A DNA stretch of 64,000 nucleotides from Acidobacteriota bacterium (GTDB taxonomy: Bacteria; Acidobacteriota; Blastocatellia; Pyrinomonadales; Pyrinomonadaceae). The stretch is from NCBI GenBank assembly GCA_020200135.1, contig JAIVJI010000078.1:1-64000 (forward strand), read 5' to 3'. The position numbers and the translations under genes were made by a program. The notes under the pieces were generated by a model. That model did no database searches. It was given only the letters and a program-made list of their open reading frames with translations, and had not been told where the DNA came from. Of the stretch, positions 49,260 to 59,622 are shown piece after piece; positions within the stretch are counted from its first letter, which is position 1; each line of letters starts with the position of its first letter.

Positions 49260-49717
49260 GTGAGAACGGATTCGAGAGGCTGCTGACCGAGGGCTTCCTC
49301 TTCGAGGGCACGACCATCAGGGGCGAGACGCTGCGCGCCTCCTACGGCTCCGGCTACGGCGAGGGCGCGGTCATCGGCAACCCCGAGGGCCTGCGCTCCT
49401 GGAAGGTGCGCGTCGGCGCGCTCCCCAACGTCGAGGGCGAGAACACCGTCAACGCCGGCGAGCACGGGCTCCAGACGCGCTTCAAATACCTCTTCGACTT
49501 CTTCGTCCGGCACAACGTCCAGAACGCGCGCAAGCCCTTCTGGGTGCGCGACCCCGTCGACGGCCGTGACTACCTGGCGGAGATCGACGCCGACGAGATG
49601 GATTTCAGGATGCTCTCCCGCGTCGTCATGTCAACGGGGCTGACGCTGAAGCAGCGGCGCGTCTTCGGGCAGACCTCTCCGGGCGACGCCGCGAGTGAGA
49701 ACAACCAGGAGATTTAA
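49256..49717 (+). CDS. Distal tail / minor tail protein
   Basis: 153 residues from a GTG overlapping the tape measure stop. Blocks FLFEGTTIRGETLRASYGSG and NVQNARKPFWVRDPVDGRDY suggest a baseplate-proximal protein like lambda gpM or Dit-type. Function by position. Confidence 0.6.
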   Translation: MSENGFERLLTEGFLFEGTTIRGETLRASYGSGYGEGAVIGNPEGLRSWKVRVGALPNVEGENTVNAGEHGLQTRFKYLFDFFVRHNVQNARKPFWVRDPVDGRDYLAEIDADEMDFRMLSRVVMSTGLTLKQRRVFGQTSPGDAASENNQEI

Positions 49718-49791
49718 TCTGGCGCACTCGCCAAGTATGACGAGCGGCGCCGGCGCGGCCGACATCGTCGCCTTCAGCGATAGGATCCAAC

Positions 49792-52032
49792 GTGAGCACC
49801 CTTAGCGCAGAAGACCAGGCCAAGCTCGAAGCCCTCGAAGGTTTCATCCGCGCGGCGCGCGCGGGCGGCAACGACGTGCAGGTCGCCGAACTCGTCGCCG
49901 TGGACTGGCCCGGCACGGACGGCCGCGTCTACTACGCCTCGACCCAGGCCGACGACACCTGGCCCGGCCTGCGCGACCTGCTCGACGCGCTCGGCGGCGG
50001 CCCCGTAGAGCCCCGCCTGAACGGCGGCCCCTTCCTCGACGTGATGCGGGATTCCGGCATCAGCGACGACTCGGTCTCTTTGAACTTCTGGGAGCCCGAC
50101 CACGCCATCAGCGACCTCTTCGAGACGCACGGCGACGGCGCGCGCGTCGAAATCTTCTTCTACTTCCCGCAGGTCGACCTGCTCCTCTCTCAGTGGCACG
50201 GCCACCTGCGCCCGCCCGAAGACGCCGACGAGGAGAACTTCACGGCCTCGGCCGAGAACGGCTTCATGTCGGTGCAGTTGCCGCTCCCGCGCCGCGCATT
50301 CTTCCAGACCTGTCAGGCCGTCTTCGGCGGGCTGCTGAGGACGCAGGCCGAGATCGACGAGCACGACTGCCCGTGGAATTTGCAACTGACCGAGGAAGAG
50401 CGCGGCGGCGCGCCGGCGGTCGGCGTGCCGGGGAGTGAACTGCTCCCGCCGTGCCCGCGCCGCACGCGCGCCGATTGCGTCGCCCGCCTCGGCGACTCGC
50501 GCTTCTGGCTCGCCTTCGACACCGGCATCGCGTCGTACCCCGTCGGCTCTCGAGGCGTCATCGCCACCTCGCGCGGGAACGAGACCCGCCTCAAGCGCCC
50601 CCTGCGCGTCATCGCCGGCAAGCGCGTCGTGCGCGACCTCGACCTGCTCGCCTACGTCGTCGAGACCGGCAACCCCTCGCACCCCGAGCGCGGCTCGATC
50701 AAGCTGCTCTACGCGGTCGCCGAGGGGCGCAACCGCTCCCTGCGCCAGCCGAAGGCCAGGGGCGCCCTCATCGGGGCGCAGCACTTCAGCGTGCGGCTCG
50801 GCACCAAGGGCCAGCCCTCGACCGGCTTCACCGTCAACGCCAACAACTACTCCTCGACCGGCATCCTCAACTGCGTGCTCCAGGGCGACTTCCGCACCGT
50901 AGACCCGGCGAGCATCCCCGTGGAGATCACCGTCGAGGGGCTCGACGACGTGCGCGTCTACGCGAGCGACGACCCCGCGGACTTCGCCGAGGAGTATTCG
51001 CAGGACCGCGCCTGGTGGCTCCTGCACGCCTACCGGCATAAGCGCTGGGGCCTCGGCGCCGACGTGCGCCGGTTCGTCATGCCCGACTTCATCGACCTCT
51101 CCGACTGGTTCGCCGAGACGATCACGTACAGGGACAAGGACGGCGTCTCCTACACGGGGCCGCGCTCGACCTTCAACGCCGAGCTGATTGACCGCACCGC
51201 CCAGCAGCAGATCAACGACATCTGCCTCGCCGGCCGCTGCACCGTCCCTTTCCCGTGGGAGGGCCGCTTGCGCGTCTTCCCGCTGAAGAAGCTCTCGGAA
51301 GACGAGCTGGCCGCCGCGCCGGTCTTCACCGACGACGTAAATCAGTCTGAGTTCGAGCCCAACATCGTCCGCGACGAGCAGACGAGCAAGTCCACGCTCA
51401 CGCGCTCCGAGGTCTCGGACCGCGAACTCCCGAACGCGATCAAGGTCACCTTCGACAACGACCAGAAGGCCAACCGCGAAGAGCCGCTCCTCTTCGACGA
51501 CGTCGAGCAGCAGCTCCGCGCCGGGCGCGCCTTCGGGGACACGGGTCGGCGCGCGGTCGAAAAGCCCTACGGCCTGCTCGGCGTGACAGGCGTCGGCGAG
51601 GCGTCGCGCCTCGGCGTGCTCCTCAGAGACCTCGGCGAGTTCGACGAGGGCGGGCTGGTGAACAACCAGCGCATCCGCTTTCAGACATTCTTCACCCAGG
51701 CGCTCACGCTCTACAAGTCGAAGGTCATCCGCGTGCTCTCCCGGTCGCTCACGAACCGCCGCACGCAGGCACAGAAGTTTGAATACTTCCGGGTGCGGTC
51801 GGTGCGCCGGCTCTCGTCCCTGCTCGTCGAGGTGAGCGCGCAAGCCTACCCCGTCGATTACTACGCGCAGACCGAAGACCTCGCGCCGGGCGTGCCGGGC
51901 GGCGTCATCCCCGTCGACCCCGGGCCCGAGCTGAACCCCGGCGGGCCGGGCGGCGAGTCGCCGAACCCGGTCGTCATCGACTCGGTAGACGCGAGGCGCG
52001 ACAAGATTCTCATCCGCCTGGGAGGGCTGTAA
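49792..52032 (+). CDS. Tail hub / central tip protein
   Basis: 746 residues from a GTG. Beta-rich and acidic with a DUF2163-like opening zone (VAELVAVDWPGTDGRVYYAS), a central part with WWLLHAYRHKRWGLGADVRR and TAQQQINDICLAGRC as in lambda gpJ-type hubs, and a Gly/Pro linker near the end (GVPGGVIPVDPGPELNPGGP). It probably forms the tail tip and helps host contact. The family name is uncertain. Confidence 0.65.
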   Translation: MSTLSAEDQAKLEALEGFIRAARAGGNDVQVAELVAVDWPGTDGRVYYASTQADDTWPGLRDLLDALGGGPVEPRLNGGPFLDVMRDSGISDDSVSLNFWEPDHAISDLFETHGDGARVEIFFYFPQVDLLLSQWHGHLRPPEDADEENFTASAENGFMSVQLPLPRRAFFQTCQAVFGGLLRTQAEIDEHDCPWNLQLTEEERGGAPAVGVPGSELLPPCPRRTRADCVARLGDSRFWLAFDTGIASYPVGSRGVIATSRGNETRLKRPLRVIAGKRVVRDLDLLAYVVETGNPSHPERGSIKLLYAVAEGRNRSLRQPKARGALIGAQHFSVRLGTKGQPSTGFTVNANNYSSTGILNCVLQGDFRTVDPASIPVEITVEGLDDVRVYASDDPADFAEEYSQDRAWWLLHAYRHKRWGLGADVRRFVMPDFIDLSDWFAETITYRDKDGVSYTGPRSTFNAELIDRTAQQQINDICLAGRCTVPFPWEGRLRVFPLKKLSEDELAAAPVFTDDVNQSEFEPNIVRDEQTSKSTLTRSEVSDRELPNAIKVTFDNDQKANREEPLLFDDVEQQLRAGRAFGDTGRRAVEKPYGLLGVTGVGEASRLGVLLRDLGEFDEGGLVNNQRIRFQTFFTQALTLYKSKVIRVLSRSLTNRRTQAQKFEYFRVRSVRRLSSLLVEVSAQAYPVDYYAQTEDLAPGVPGGVIPVDPGPELNPGGPGGESPNPVVIDSVDARRDKILIRLGGL

Positions 52033-52277
52033 TGCCGTCTGACTACGCCGCCTTCGAGCTGCTCATCGACAACGACGACGGGACGTACACGCCCGTCCCC
52101 TCGACGACCGTGAAGGTCTACAACGTGACGGGCAGCGCCGCGCTCGCCGACACGGCCAGCGACGCCGGCGGCACCGTGCCGGGCGCGACCGTGGCCGTCG
52201 CCGTCGGCACGACGCTCAGGTTCAGCGTGCAGCTCGCGAACGGCCTGGCGGGCTGCGCAGAGCAGATCACTGTCTAG
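52032..52277 (+). CDS. Small tail-tip protein
   Basis: 81 residues, beta-rich (SDYAAFELLIDNDDGTYTPV, TTVKVYNVTGSAALADTASD). The start overlaps the hub stop. The stop codon is the first part of the heptad repeat that follows. No family recognised. Confidence 0.6.
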   Translation: MPSDYAAFELLIDNDDGTYTPVPSTTVKVYNVTGSAALADTASDAGGTVPGATVAVAVGTTLRFSVQLANGLAGCAEQITV

Positions 52278-52309
52278 TCAGTAGTCAGTAGTCAGTAGCA
52301 AGTAGGCAG
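52275..52309 (+). repeat. Heptad array inside prophage, unit TAGTCAG
   Basis: Five heptads: TAGTCAG three times, TAGCAAG, TAGGCAG. The unit is the same as in the host element at 10,049-10,175. No opposing arm was found nearby. Confidence 0.8.
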
Positions 52310-52325
52310 AGAGGCGCGTCCCTGT

Positions 52326-53558
52326 ATGGACTTAATTCTCAGACCATCCGGCGGGCAGAACATAGTGCTGCGGCCGCAGGCGCGGCCGACCTGGTACCCC
52401 GCGCCGACCGTCGACGCCTACGAGGTCGAGGTCTGGATGCAGGAGATCGACCCCGACACGGGCGCGCTGCTCGACTCGCCCCGTCTGCTCGGCCGCTTCC
52501 CCGCGGTCGGGGAGTTCTCATTCCCCTACACGCCGCACTCCGACCGCGACGTGCGCCTCTACTTCATGCCCTACGCGGCCGACGGCACGCCCGGCTTCCC
52601 CGACCTCCGCAGCGCGACCCAGATCACCGTGCTCTTCCGCCGCGAGACGGACGCGCCCGTCATCGGCCAGGTCGGCGACGCGACGGCCGACACCGTCACC
52701 CTCGGCGTGGGCGGCTTCAGCGAGTTCGTGCGCCGCCGGCGGATTCGCATCGCCGAGTCCCTCGACGGCGGCGGCGCGCTCGTCAGCCCGGTCGAGGTCC
52801 TCGTCGAGGAGGACGCGAACCCGCGCGCCCTCTACATCGACATCTCGCGCACCGGCAACTTCACGCCCGCCTTCTCGTGGGCCGGCGGCGACCCGGCGGC
52901 GGGCGGCTTCACCAAAGTCGGCTCCGGCGTCGCCGAGTCGGCGGGCACCGGCTGGCGCGTCTCGACGACGGGCGCCGACTCGGCGACCTACTACACGAAA
53001 GACGTCTGGCCGGCCGCGCCCTTCGCCGCCGGCTTCACGCTCGAACTCGACCCGCCGCCCGTCGCCCAGACCGACGCCGGCGCGCCCTCTCAGGCCGTCG
53101 CCGTGAGGGCCGAGGACGGCGCGCGCCGCTACGAGCTGCGCTTCGACGGCGACGAGGTTTCCTTAAACGGCGGGGCGGCGCACGCGCACGGCGGGCTGAA
53201 GGTGCGCCTGGTCGTCGCCGTCGGCGGCCTGACCGCCGACCTCTGGGTCGGCGACGCGCTCGCCGAGGACAACGCCGCGGGCGCGGCGACCGCCACCTCC
53301 GGGCTCTGGTTCGGCGACCTGGCCGGGGCCGACGACTCCGACGCCACCTGGCAGAACCTCTCTTACGCGCTGACGCCCGTGCCGACGCGCCTCGCGCAGA
53401 CCATCTACGTGACGGTCGCGCACTCGTCCGGCGTCGCGTGGGGCGCGGAGTCGAACGTGCTCGAAGTGACCTTCGCCAACGAGGGGAGCGGGGACGGCGG
53501 CTCGGCCGGCGACTTCGACCCCATACCGAGGAATGAATATGAAATCAGCACTCTGTAG
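52326..53558 (+). CDS. Tail fibre-like protein
   Basis: 410 residues, beta-rich with fibronectin-like strands ([20 protein letters not shown], then [20 protein letters not shown]) and a later jelly-roll-like region ([20 protein letters not shown]). Placed after the tail tip; probably fibre or receptor-binding accessory. No specific family recognised. Confidence 0.6.
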   Translation: MDLILRPSGGQNIVLRPQARPTWYPAPTVDAYEVEVWMQEIDPDTGALLDSPRLLGRFPAVGEFSFPYTPHSDRDVRLYFMPYAADGTPGFPDLRSATQITVLFRRETDAPVIGQVGDATADTVTLGVGGFSEFVRRRRIRIAESLDGGGALVSPVEVLVEEDANPRALYIDISRTGNFTPAFSWAGGDPAAGGFTKVGSGVAESAGTGWRVSTTGADSATYYTKDVWPAAPFAAGFTLELDPPPVAQTDAGAPSQAVAVRAEDGARRYELRFDGDEVSLNGGAAHAHGGLKVRLVVAVGGLTADLWVGDALAEDNAAGAATATSGLWFGDLAGADDSDATWQNLSYALTPVPTRLAQTIYVTVAHSSGVAWGAESNVLEVTFANEGSGDGGSAGDFDPIPRNEYEISTL

Positions 53559-54885
53559 GGCGCTCGCCCTCCTGGCCATCATGTCCGCCGGCGGCGCGGC
53601 GGCGCGCGCGCAGAGCGGGAGCGCGGTCTCGCCGACGCTGAAGGTCTCGACCGCGGACGGCTCGGTCCAGGCCAACGGCGTCACGGAGCTGCGCTTCCCC
53701 GCGGGCGCCGTGCAAATCTCGGGGCGCACGGCGACGGTCAATCCGGGCGCGGGCTCGGTCTCCTCGACGGCGACGCAGGGCGCCAACCTGCTCTTCGCCT
53801 CGCCCGCGGGCGCGGCGGGGCCGGGCCAGTGGCGGCGCCTGGTCAACGCCGACGTGGACGCCGCGGCCGCGATAGCCTGGTCGAAGGTGAGCAAGACGAT
53901 GGCCGACATCGTCGCGACGCTCGGCTACACGCCGCTCTCGCCGGCGAACAATCTGAGCGACCTCGCGAGCGCCTCGACCGCGCGGACGAATCTCGGCCTC
54001 GGCACGGCGGCCACGCTGAACGTCCCCGCGAGCGGCGACGCGGCTGCGGGCGAGGTGGTGAAGGGGAGTGACACCCGTCTCACGGACGCGCGTCAGCCTA
54101 CCGCGCACGCCTCGACGCACGCCTCGGCCGGCTCCGACCCCGTCACGCTCGCGCAGAGTCAGGTGACGAACCTGACGGCGGACCTGGCGGGCAAGCAGCC
54201 GCTCGACGCGACGCTGACCAGCCTCGCCGCGCACAACACCGCGGGGCTGCTGACGCAGACCGCGGCCGACACTTTCGCCGGGCGCACCATCACGGGGACG
54301 GCCGACCAGGTCACGGTGACGAACGGCAGCGGGGTCGCCGGCAACCCGACGCTCTCGCTGCCGCAGTCCATCGCGACCACGTCGACGCCCACCTTCGGCG
54401 GGCTCGGGCTCGGCACGGGCACGACCGACGCGACGCGCAAGTTCGAGGCCGCCGCCGGCTCCGCCTCCGACCTGCTGGCGCGGTTCTGGAACACCTCGAC
54501 CGGCGGCTACAAGCTGCGCTTCGTCTCTGGCACGGGCGGCACCGCCCAGCACCAGTGGACGGACGCCGCCGAGTGGATCGCCTCCGTCGCGGTCAACAGC
54601 TCTATGGGGTTCTCGTTCCGCGTGCGCAAGAGCGCGGACGCCAACACCGAGACGGCGCTCGACGCCGGCGAGGCGATGCGCATCGACCGCAACCGCAACG
54701 TCGTCGTCGGGACGGCCGCGCTCTCTACGTCCGCCGCCGACGGCTTCCTCTACATCCCGACTTCGGCCGGGACGCCGACGGGGACGCCGACCTCCTACGC
54801 GGGGCGCGCGCCCCTCGTCTACGACACGACCAACAACAAGCTCTGCGTCTACGCGGGCGGCGCCTGGCGCTGCGCGACCTTCTGA
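53539..54885 (+). CDS. Fibre-like protein with Sec signal peptide
   Basis: 448 residues. The start [20 protein letters not shown] ends in ARAQ, a standard Sec signal, which is unusual for a virion protein. The body has tail-fibre features: [40 protein letters not shown] and [24 protein letters not shown] lies 7 bases before the ATG at 53,539; an ATG at 53,533 is also possible. It overlaps the upstream gene end. Confidence 0.75.
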   Translation: MKSALCRALALLAIMSAGGAAARAQSGSAVSPTLKVSTADGSVQANGVTELRFPAGAVQISGRTATVNPGAGSVSSTATQGANLLFASPAGAAGPGQWRRLVNADVDAAAAIAWSKVSKTMADIVATLGYTPLSPANNLSDLASASTARTNLGLGTAATLNVPASGDAAAGEVVKGSDTRLTDARQPTAHASTHASAGSDPVTLAQSQVTNLTADLAGKQPLDATLTSLAAHNTAGLLTQTAADTFAGRTITGTADQVTVTNGSGVAGNPTLSLPQSIATTSTPTFGGLGLGTGTTDATRKFEAAAGSASDLLARFWNTSTGGYKLRFVSGTGGTAQHQWTDAAEWIASVAVNSSMGFSFRVRKSADANTETALDAGEAMRIDRNRNVVVGTAALSTSAADGFLYIPTSAGTPTGTPTSYAGRAPLVYDTTNNKLCVYAGGAWRCATF

Positions 54886-54906
54886 TTTCAGCCGCGAGGA
54901 AAAACC

Positions 54907-57675
54907 ATGCGCAAAACTCTCAGCTTCGCCCTTTCGCTCCTGCTCGTGCTCTCCGCGGTCGCGCCGGCGGTCGCTTTCACCGTCCCCGTCGCGGCCTCGT
55001 TCTCGACGGCCGTGCCCGCCGACCGCCAGAGCGTCATCGCCCTCCAGGGCAGTGACGCCGAGGGCACGTCTCTCGTCTACGCGACGACCTCGACGCCTTC
55101 GCACGGCGCGCTCTCGTCGCTCAACACGGCGACCGGCTACGTCGTCTACACGCCGACCGCCGGCTACACCGGCTCGGACTCGTTCACCTACACCGTCACG
55201 TCGGGCGGCGAGACGAGCGCGGCCGGCACGGTGACGATCACCGTCACGAACGCGAAGACGACCGTCACCGACACTATCACCGACCCGTCGGGCACTCCCA
55301 GGAGCGGCAAGGTGACCTTCATCCTGACGCAGCAGGTGACGACCCCGGCGGGGCTCGCGCCCGTCGGGTCGAGCGTGTCGGCCGCGCTCAACTCCTCGGG
55401 CACGTTCACGGCGCAGCTCTACCCGTCGCGCTCGATGAACCCGGCCGCGTACTACCAGGTCTACTTCAACGACGCGGCGACGCTCAACCAGGAGCTGCTC
55501 GGCGTCTACGACATCCCGGCCTCGACGACCGTGGTCACGCTCTCGCCTAACAAGGTGACGGACGCGAACCTCGCGGCGCGCTACACCTTCGCCAGCGCGG
55601 CGGCCGTCTCGGCACTCTCCACCGCGGTCGCGGCGGCGACCCTCTCGTCGCTGCTCACGTCTTCGACCGCGGGCAAGCTCCAGAAGTACGACGGCTCGCA
55701 GCTCACCGACTCGCTCGTCACCGAGGCGGGCGGGGCGGGGACGGTCGTCGGCAACGGCGCAGGCATCACCGGCCTGTCTGGGGGCGCGACCGGATCGATA
55801 GCGAACCCCGGCTCGACGACAATCGAGGCCGACGACGAAGTCACGCCGGACGGCGTCGGCGTCATCGACCTCCAGACCCGCAACACGACGCGGCTGCGGG
55901 TCGAGAACGACGGCTTCATCTCGGAGTACGGCCCGCTGACCGGCTCCAACCTCTCGGCCGTGATCGCCGCCGTCGGCTCGGCGCAGAGGACGCTGCGCGT
56001 CGCCACGCCGCAGACCCTCGCCGCCAGCTTGACCGTCCCCTCGAACGTGGCGATTGAGGTCACGGACACGGGCACGATCTCGGTCGCTTCGGGACAGACC
56101 CTGACCGTCCAGGGCGCGCTCGTCGCCCCGCCGCGCCACATCTTCACGGGCGCGGGGCTGGTGCGCTTCACCGGCAACTCCGGCACCGCCGTCATCAGCC
56201 CCGACTGGTGGGGGGCGAAGGCCGGCGACGGGTCGGACGACACGGCCGCCTTCCAGGCCGCCCTCGACGCCGTCGGCGCGAGCGCCGTGGACATGCAGAT
56301 CGTCGCCTCGCGGGGCGTGTACACCTTCTCCGGCGGCGTGGTCGACCCGACGGGCTGCAACGCCCAGCTCTGCCTCCCGACCCGCGCCACGGGGCCGCTC
56401 TCGATCACGCTCGCCGGCGTCGCGCCCGCCGCGACCTTCGCGCCCTCGATGCCTCCCGGCTCGACCGTGCTCCGGAGCACGCGCACGACCGGCGGCGGCG
56501 CCTTCCTCGGCGGCAAGGGCACGTCCTCCTTCGGCGGCCTCGTCGGCAACACGCTCCTGAGCTTCCACCTCCGCGACATGCAGATTCAGGCGGCGTCTAA
56601 CCCGACCTACTCGGGGCTCGACCTGACGTGGATGCCGAACTTGCACATCAGTAACGTCTTCCTCCACACGGGCGAGGAGTTCTCCACCTCGTTCACCGAG
56701 CCGACGACCGCGACCAGCTACGGCATCAAGGGCCCGGCGAACAACATCTCCTCGCCCTACGTGAAGCTCGACAACGTCGAGATATTCGGCTTCTACACCG
56801 GCCTCAAGTCGGGCGAGCTGGTGAACGGCCACGACGTCACGATCACCTTCAGCAAGGTCGCCGTCGAGATACCGGAGGCTTACCACCAGCAGATATTTCG
56901 CAACCTGTGGATCAGCCAGCACGTGCGCGGCATCAAGTTCACCGGGCCGGGCTCGACTGACATCGGGGGCGGGGGGCCCATCAAGGGCACGGTAGACATC
57001 AGCGCCACCTTCGAGCACCACACCTCGACTACCGCCCCGGCGTGGGCGGAGACCGTTTACGATCTCGACGACGGAAGTAATCACGGGGCGGGGCTGCTCC
57101 GCTACCACGTCGTCAACGCCAACGTCGGCGTGCGCTCGGACCTGCGCCGCAACGGCGGCTTCTGGATATGGGAGGAGGAGCTGAACGGCGGCATCGATCC
57201 CGTCAACGGCCACGTGGGCGGCACGTCGCCGAACGTCTGGGCGACGAAGTCGGCGAACCAATCCATCGCGCACAACACCGAGGTCTCGGTCACGTTCAAC
57301 ACACACCAATACATCGACAAATTCGGCCTCCACTCGACCTCCTCGAACACCGAGCGGTTCCTGTGCAAGAAGCTCGGCCGCGCAGACCTGCGCTTTTCTT
57401 TCGCCTTCGCCGCGAACGCGACGGGGATGCGGACGGTGCTGGGTTACAAGAACATCTCGGGCGTGGGCGACGTCCTCGTCCACGCCGTCACCGTGGCCGC
57501 CGTGACGGAGGCGGGCGAGGTGACGAGCGTGGCCGGCTCGTTCGAGGCGGGCTGCACCGCCCCGACCGACTACTTCCACTTCAAGGTGGTCCAGAAGAAC
57601 GGCGGGGCGGGGGCGCTCAACCTTATCGGGGGGCTCGCGTACGTCTCGAAGGTGACGATGAGCATCAGGAGGTGA
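54907..57675 (+). CDS. Large tailspike-like protein with Sec signal peptide
   Basis: 922 residues. A clear signal (MRKTLSFALSLLLVLSAVAP...AVAF) is followed by an Ig/cadherin-like domain (TPTAGYTGSDSFTYTVTSGG) and a fibre neck (YDIPASTTVVTLSPNKVTDA). A right-handed beta-helix region starts near SPDWWGAKAGDGSDDTAAFQ, the pectate-lyase-type signature of tailspikes. A beta-rich C-terminal domain closes the protein. It could bind or degrade a surface polysaccharide. It is the last phage gene before attR. Confidence 0.75.
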   Translation: MRKTLSFALSLLLVLSAVAPAVAFTVPVAASFSTAVPADRQSVIALQGSDAEGTSLVYATTSTPSHGALSSLNTATGYVVYTPTAGYTGSDSFTYTVTSGGETSAAGTVTITVTNAKTTVTDTITDPSGTPRSGKVTFILTQQVTTPAGLAPVGSSVSAALNSSGTFTAQLYPSRSMNPAAYYQVYFNDAATLNQELLGVYDIPASTTVVTLSPNKVTDANLAARYTFASAAAVSALSTAVAAATLSSLLTSSTAGKLQKYDGSQLTDSLVTEAGGAGTVVGNGAGITGLSGGATGSIANPGSTTIEADDEVTPDGVGVIDLQTRNTTRLRVENDGFISEYGPLTGSNLSAVIAAVGSAQRTLRVATPQTLAASLTVPSNVAIEVTDTGTISVASGQTLTVQGALVAPPRHIFTGAGLVRFTGNSGTAVISPDWWGAKAGDGSDDTAAFQAALDAVGASAVDMQIVASRGVYTFSGGVVDPTGCNAQLCLPTRATGPLSITLAGVAPAATFAPSMPPGSTVLRSTRTTGGGAFLGGKGTSSFGGLVGNTLLSFHLRDMQIQAASNPTYSGLDLTWMPNLHISNVFLHTGEEFSTSFTEPTTATSYGIKGPANNISSPYVKLDNVEIFGFYTGLKSGELVNGHDVTITFSKVAVEIPEAYHQQIFRNLWISQHVRGIKFTGPGSTDIGGGGPIKGTVDISATFEHHTSTTAPAWAETVYDLDDGSNHGAGLLRYHVVNANVGVRSDLRRNGGFWIWEEELNGGIDPVNGHVGGTSPNVWATKSANQSIAHNTEVSVTFNTHQYIDKFGLHSTSSNTERFLCKKLGRADLRFSFAFAANATGMRTVLGYKNISGVGDVLVHAVTVAAVTEAGEVTSVAGSFEAGCTAPTDYFHFKVVQKNGGAGALNLIGGLAYVSKVTMSIRR

Positions 57676-57706
57676 GCCGGCCGGTTTGATGGGGTTAACT
57701 GTGATT

Positions 57707-57745
57707 GTAATTGCGCGTCCGGCGTCAACGCCCCGCGGCTCCCGC
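57707..57745 (+). other. attR
   Basis: The phage half-site GTAATTGCGCGTCCGGCG (57,707-57,724), then TC, the central AA (57,727-57,728) and host sequence. Together with attL it rebuilds a palindromic attP. Confidence 0.85.
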
Positions 57746-58705
57746 GGGGCTTCGCGGACTTCACCGCCTACCTCCTCTCGCGCGACTTCGCCAACTTCCG
57801 CGGCGCTTCGGGAGCGCGCCCCGTCTACGACGCCTCGGCGGCGGGCGAGCTTGTGCGGTTCACGCTCGCGCCGCCGGGCGCGGACGCCGTCACGCGCGTC
57901 GTCGAGTTCGGCGTGCCCGTCTCGGTCTTCAACCTGGGCAGCGTCGGCTCGGCGGCGACGCTCGACGCGGCGCTCGCGGCGCTCCAACCGCTCCGGCCAG
58001 ACCCCGCGCGCGTGCAGGTCGAACAGCTCGCCCCGGTCGGCAACAGCTTCTACCACGGCCTCGTCGTCGAGGCGCGCCGGCGCTTCAGCCTTTCGGAGAA
58101 GGGCGCGGGCGGCTCTCTGCGCGCGGCCTACACGCTCTCGCGCCTGATAGACGACGGCGTCGTCAACACTTCGAGCGCGCTGCGCGCCGGCGACTTCCGC
58201 GGCGAGCGTGCGCGCAGCCTCCTCGACCGACGCCAACGCTTCACGCTCGCCGCCACGCTCGACGCGCCGAGGCGGCTGGGCCGCCTGCGGCTCGCCGCCG
58301 TGCTCCGCGTCGCCTCGGGCGCGCCCTTCAACGTCACTCTCGGCGGCGACGACCGCAACCTCGACGACGTGGGCAACGACCGCCCCACGTTCAACGGCGA
58401 CCCGCGCCTCATACGCTGGCGCAGGCCCGGCGAGCCGCTCGACCCGCGCGTCGTTCTTCGCCTTCGACCTGAGCGTCGCGCGCGAGTTCCGCCTCTCCGG
58501 GCGCGCGCGCCTGCGCCCCTCGGTCGAGTTCGACAACGTCCTCAACAGGACCACCTACACCTTCGGCGCGGAGTTCATCAACTTCGACGCGCTCCGCCCC
58601 GAGGCGACCGACGCGCAGCGCCGCGCCTTCGCCGACGCCTTCCTCACGCCGACGCGCACGCTCCGCCCGCGCACCGTGCGCGTCGGCCTGCGTCTGGATT
58701 TTTGA
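57729..58705 (+). pseudogene. TonB-dependent receptor, 3' fragment right of the prophage
   Basis: The receptor resumes as NAPRLPRGFADFTAYLLSRD and continues through barrel strands (PVGNSFYHGLVVEARRRFSL, AAYTLSRLIDDGVVNTSSAL, VASGAPFNVTLGGDDRNLDD). Near 58,450 the frame changes: the first frame reads DPRVVLRLRP, while the frame that carries the natural end reads FFAFDLSVAREFRLSGRARL...VRVGLRLDF and stops at 58,705. So one extra base (or two missing) breaks the gene in addition to the prophage. Confidence 0.85.
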
Positions 58706-58714
58706 AAGGGGGGC

Positions 58715-58740
58715 GGCGGCGCGTGTGCGTGCGCGCCGCC
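58715..58740 (+). terminator. GC-rich hairpin after the receptor
   Basis: GGCGGCGCG (58,715-58,723) pairs with CGCGCCGCC (58,732-58,740) over an 8-base loop, ten bases after the stop. No U-run, so termination is only probable. The rest of the gap to 58,900 shows nothing clear. Confidence 0.5.
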
Positions 58741-58899
58741 CGAACTCAGGAGTCGTCTCGGCTGGGCCGCGCCTGCGCGTTGGGTTGAGGGGGAGCCGGC
58801 TGCGTCTGCGCCTTGGTCGGTCGGTTGTTCGCCGAGCCTTTTTCGCAGCGTGCGCGGGAGCGTTCGATGCGGCGCCTCATCCAGTTAGTCACGGGTCGT

Positions 58900-59565
58900 T
58901 CACTCCTTCGGGAGAGTGTCGAGGTAGGCTTCGACGACGCGCGGGTCGAACTGCTTGCCGGACTCGCGGCGCAGCTCCGAGACGGCGTCGGCGAGCGTGC
59001 GGGGCGTGTTGTACGCGCGCTGGTCTACCATCGCGTCGAGCGTGTCGGTCACTTGGACGATGCGCGCCATCAGAGGGATGTCCGTCCCGCCGAGGCGGTT
59101 CGGGTAGCCGCGCCCGTCCCAGCGCTCGTGGTGGTGCTGCGTGCGTATGCGCAGCTCGGCCGGGAGCCCGTAGTAGGACATCAGCGCCGCGCCGAAGTTC
59201 GGGTGCAGGTTCAGGACGAAGCGCTCGAAGCGCGTCGGCCGGCGCGGCCGCGAAAGTATCCGCTCGGGGACGAGTATCTTGCCGATGTCGTGCATCATCG
59301 CCGTCAGAGACAGTTGGTAAAGCCTCGGCTCGTCGAAGCCGAGCGCGAGCCCGACCCGGCGCGACAGGCGCGCGGTGCGGAGGCAGTGCCGGTAGGTCGA
59401 GGGGCGCGTCCGCTTGAGGCGGCCGACGAGCGCGCGCACGCCGTTCGTGCGCGACGCGCCCTCCGCCTTCCAGCCCGCGCAGAGCCGCTGGACGTGGCCG
59501 GCCCAGCTCTCGTTGACGAGTCGAACCGTCGGGGTCAAAAGCTCCAGCGATAACTCATCATGCAT
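58900..59565 (-). CDS. HD-GYP-type phosphodiesterase domain protein
   Basis: 221 residues. The HD domain shows YRHCLRTARLSRRVGLALG, MMHDIGKILVPERI, LHPNFGAALM and HHHERWDGRGYPNRLGGTDI, with the GYP motif. It likely hydrolyses cyclic di-GMP or a related dinucleotide. No receiver or sensor domain is attached in this ORF. The start MHDELSLELL at 59,565 follows AGAGGG; the frame is open from 59,622. Confidence 0.82.
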   Translation of the reverse strand: MHDELSLELLTPTVRLVNESWAGHVQRLCAGWKAEGASRTNGVRALVGRLKRTRPSTYRHCLRTARLSRRVGLALGFDEPRLYQLSLTAMMHDIGKILVPERILSRPRRPTRFERFVLNLHPNFGAALMSYYGLPAELRIRTQHHHERWDGRGYPNRLGGTDIPLMARIVQVTDTLDAMVDQRAYNTPRTLADAVSELRRESGKQFDPRVVEAYLDTLPKE

Positions 59566-59622
59566 CGGCAAACCCTCTCCAGTGTTGGCTGCTCGAACGG
59601 TCTGTCGGGCGTCGGGACGCAC

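Noticed and set aside
49738-49806. 22-codon frame between minor tail and hub genes
   Set aside because: No ribosome site and it overlaps the start of the hub gene; too short to support.
53545-58554. A 1,669-codon minus-strand open frame across the fibre genes and attR
   Set aside because: It crosses the phage/host boundary and has shadow composition. The plus-strand genes have signal peptides and recognisable domains.
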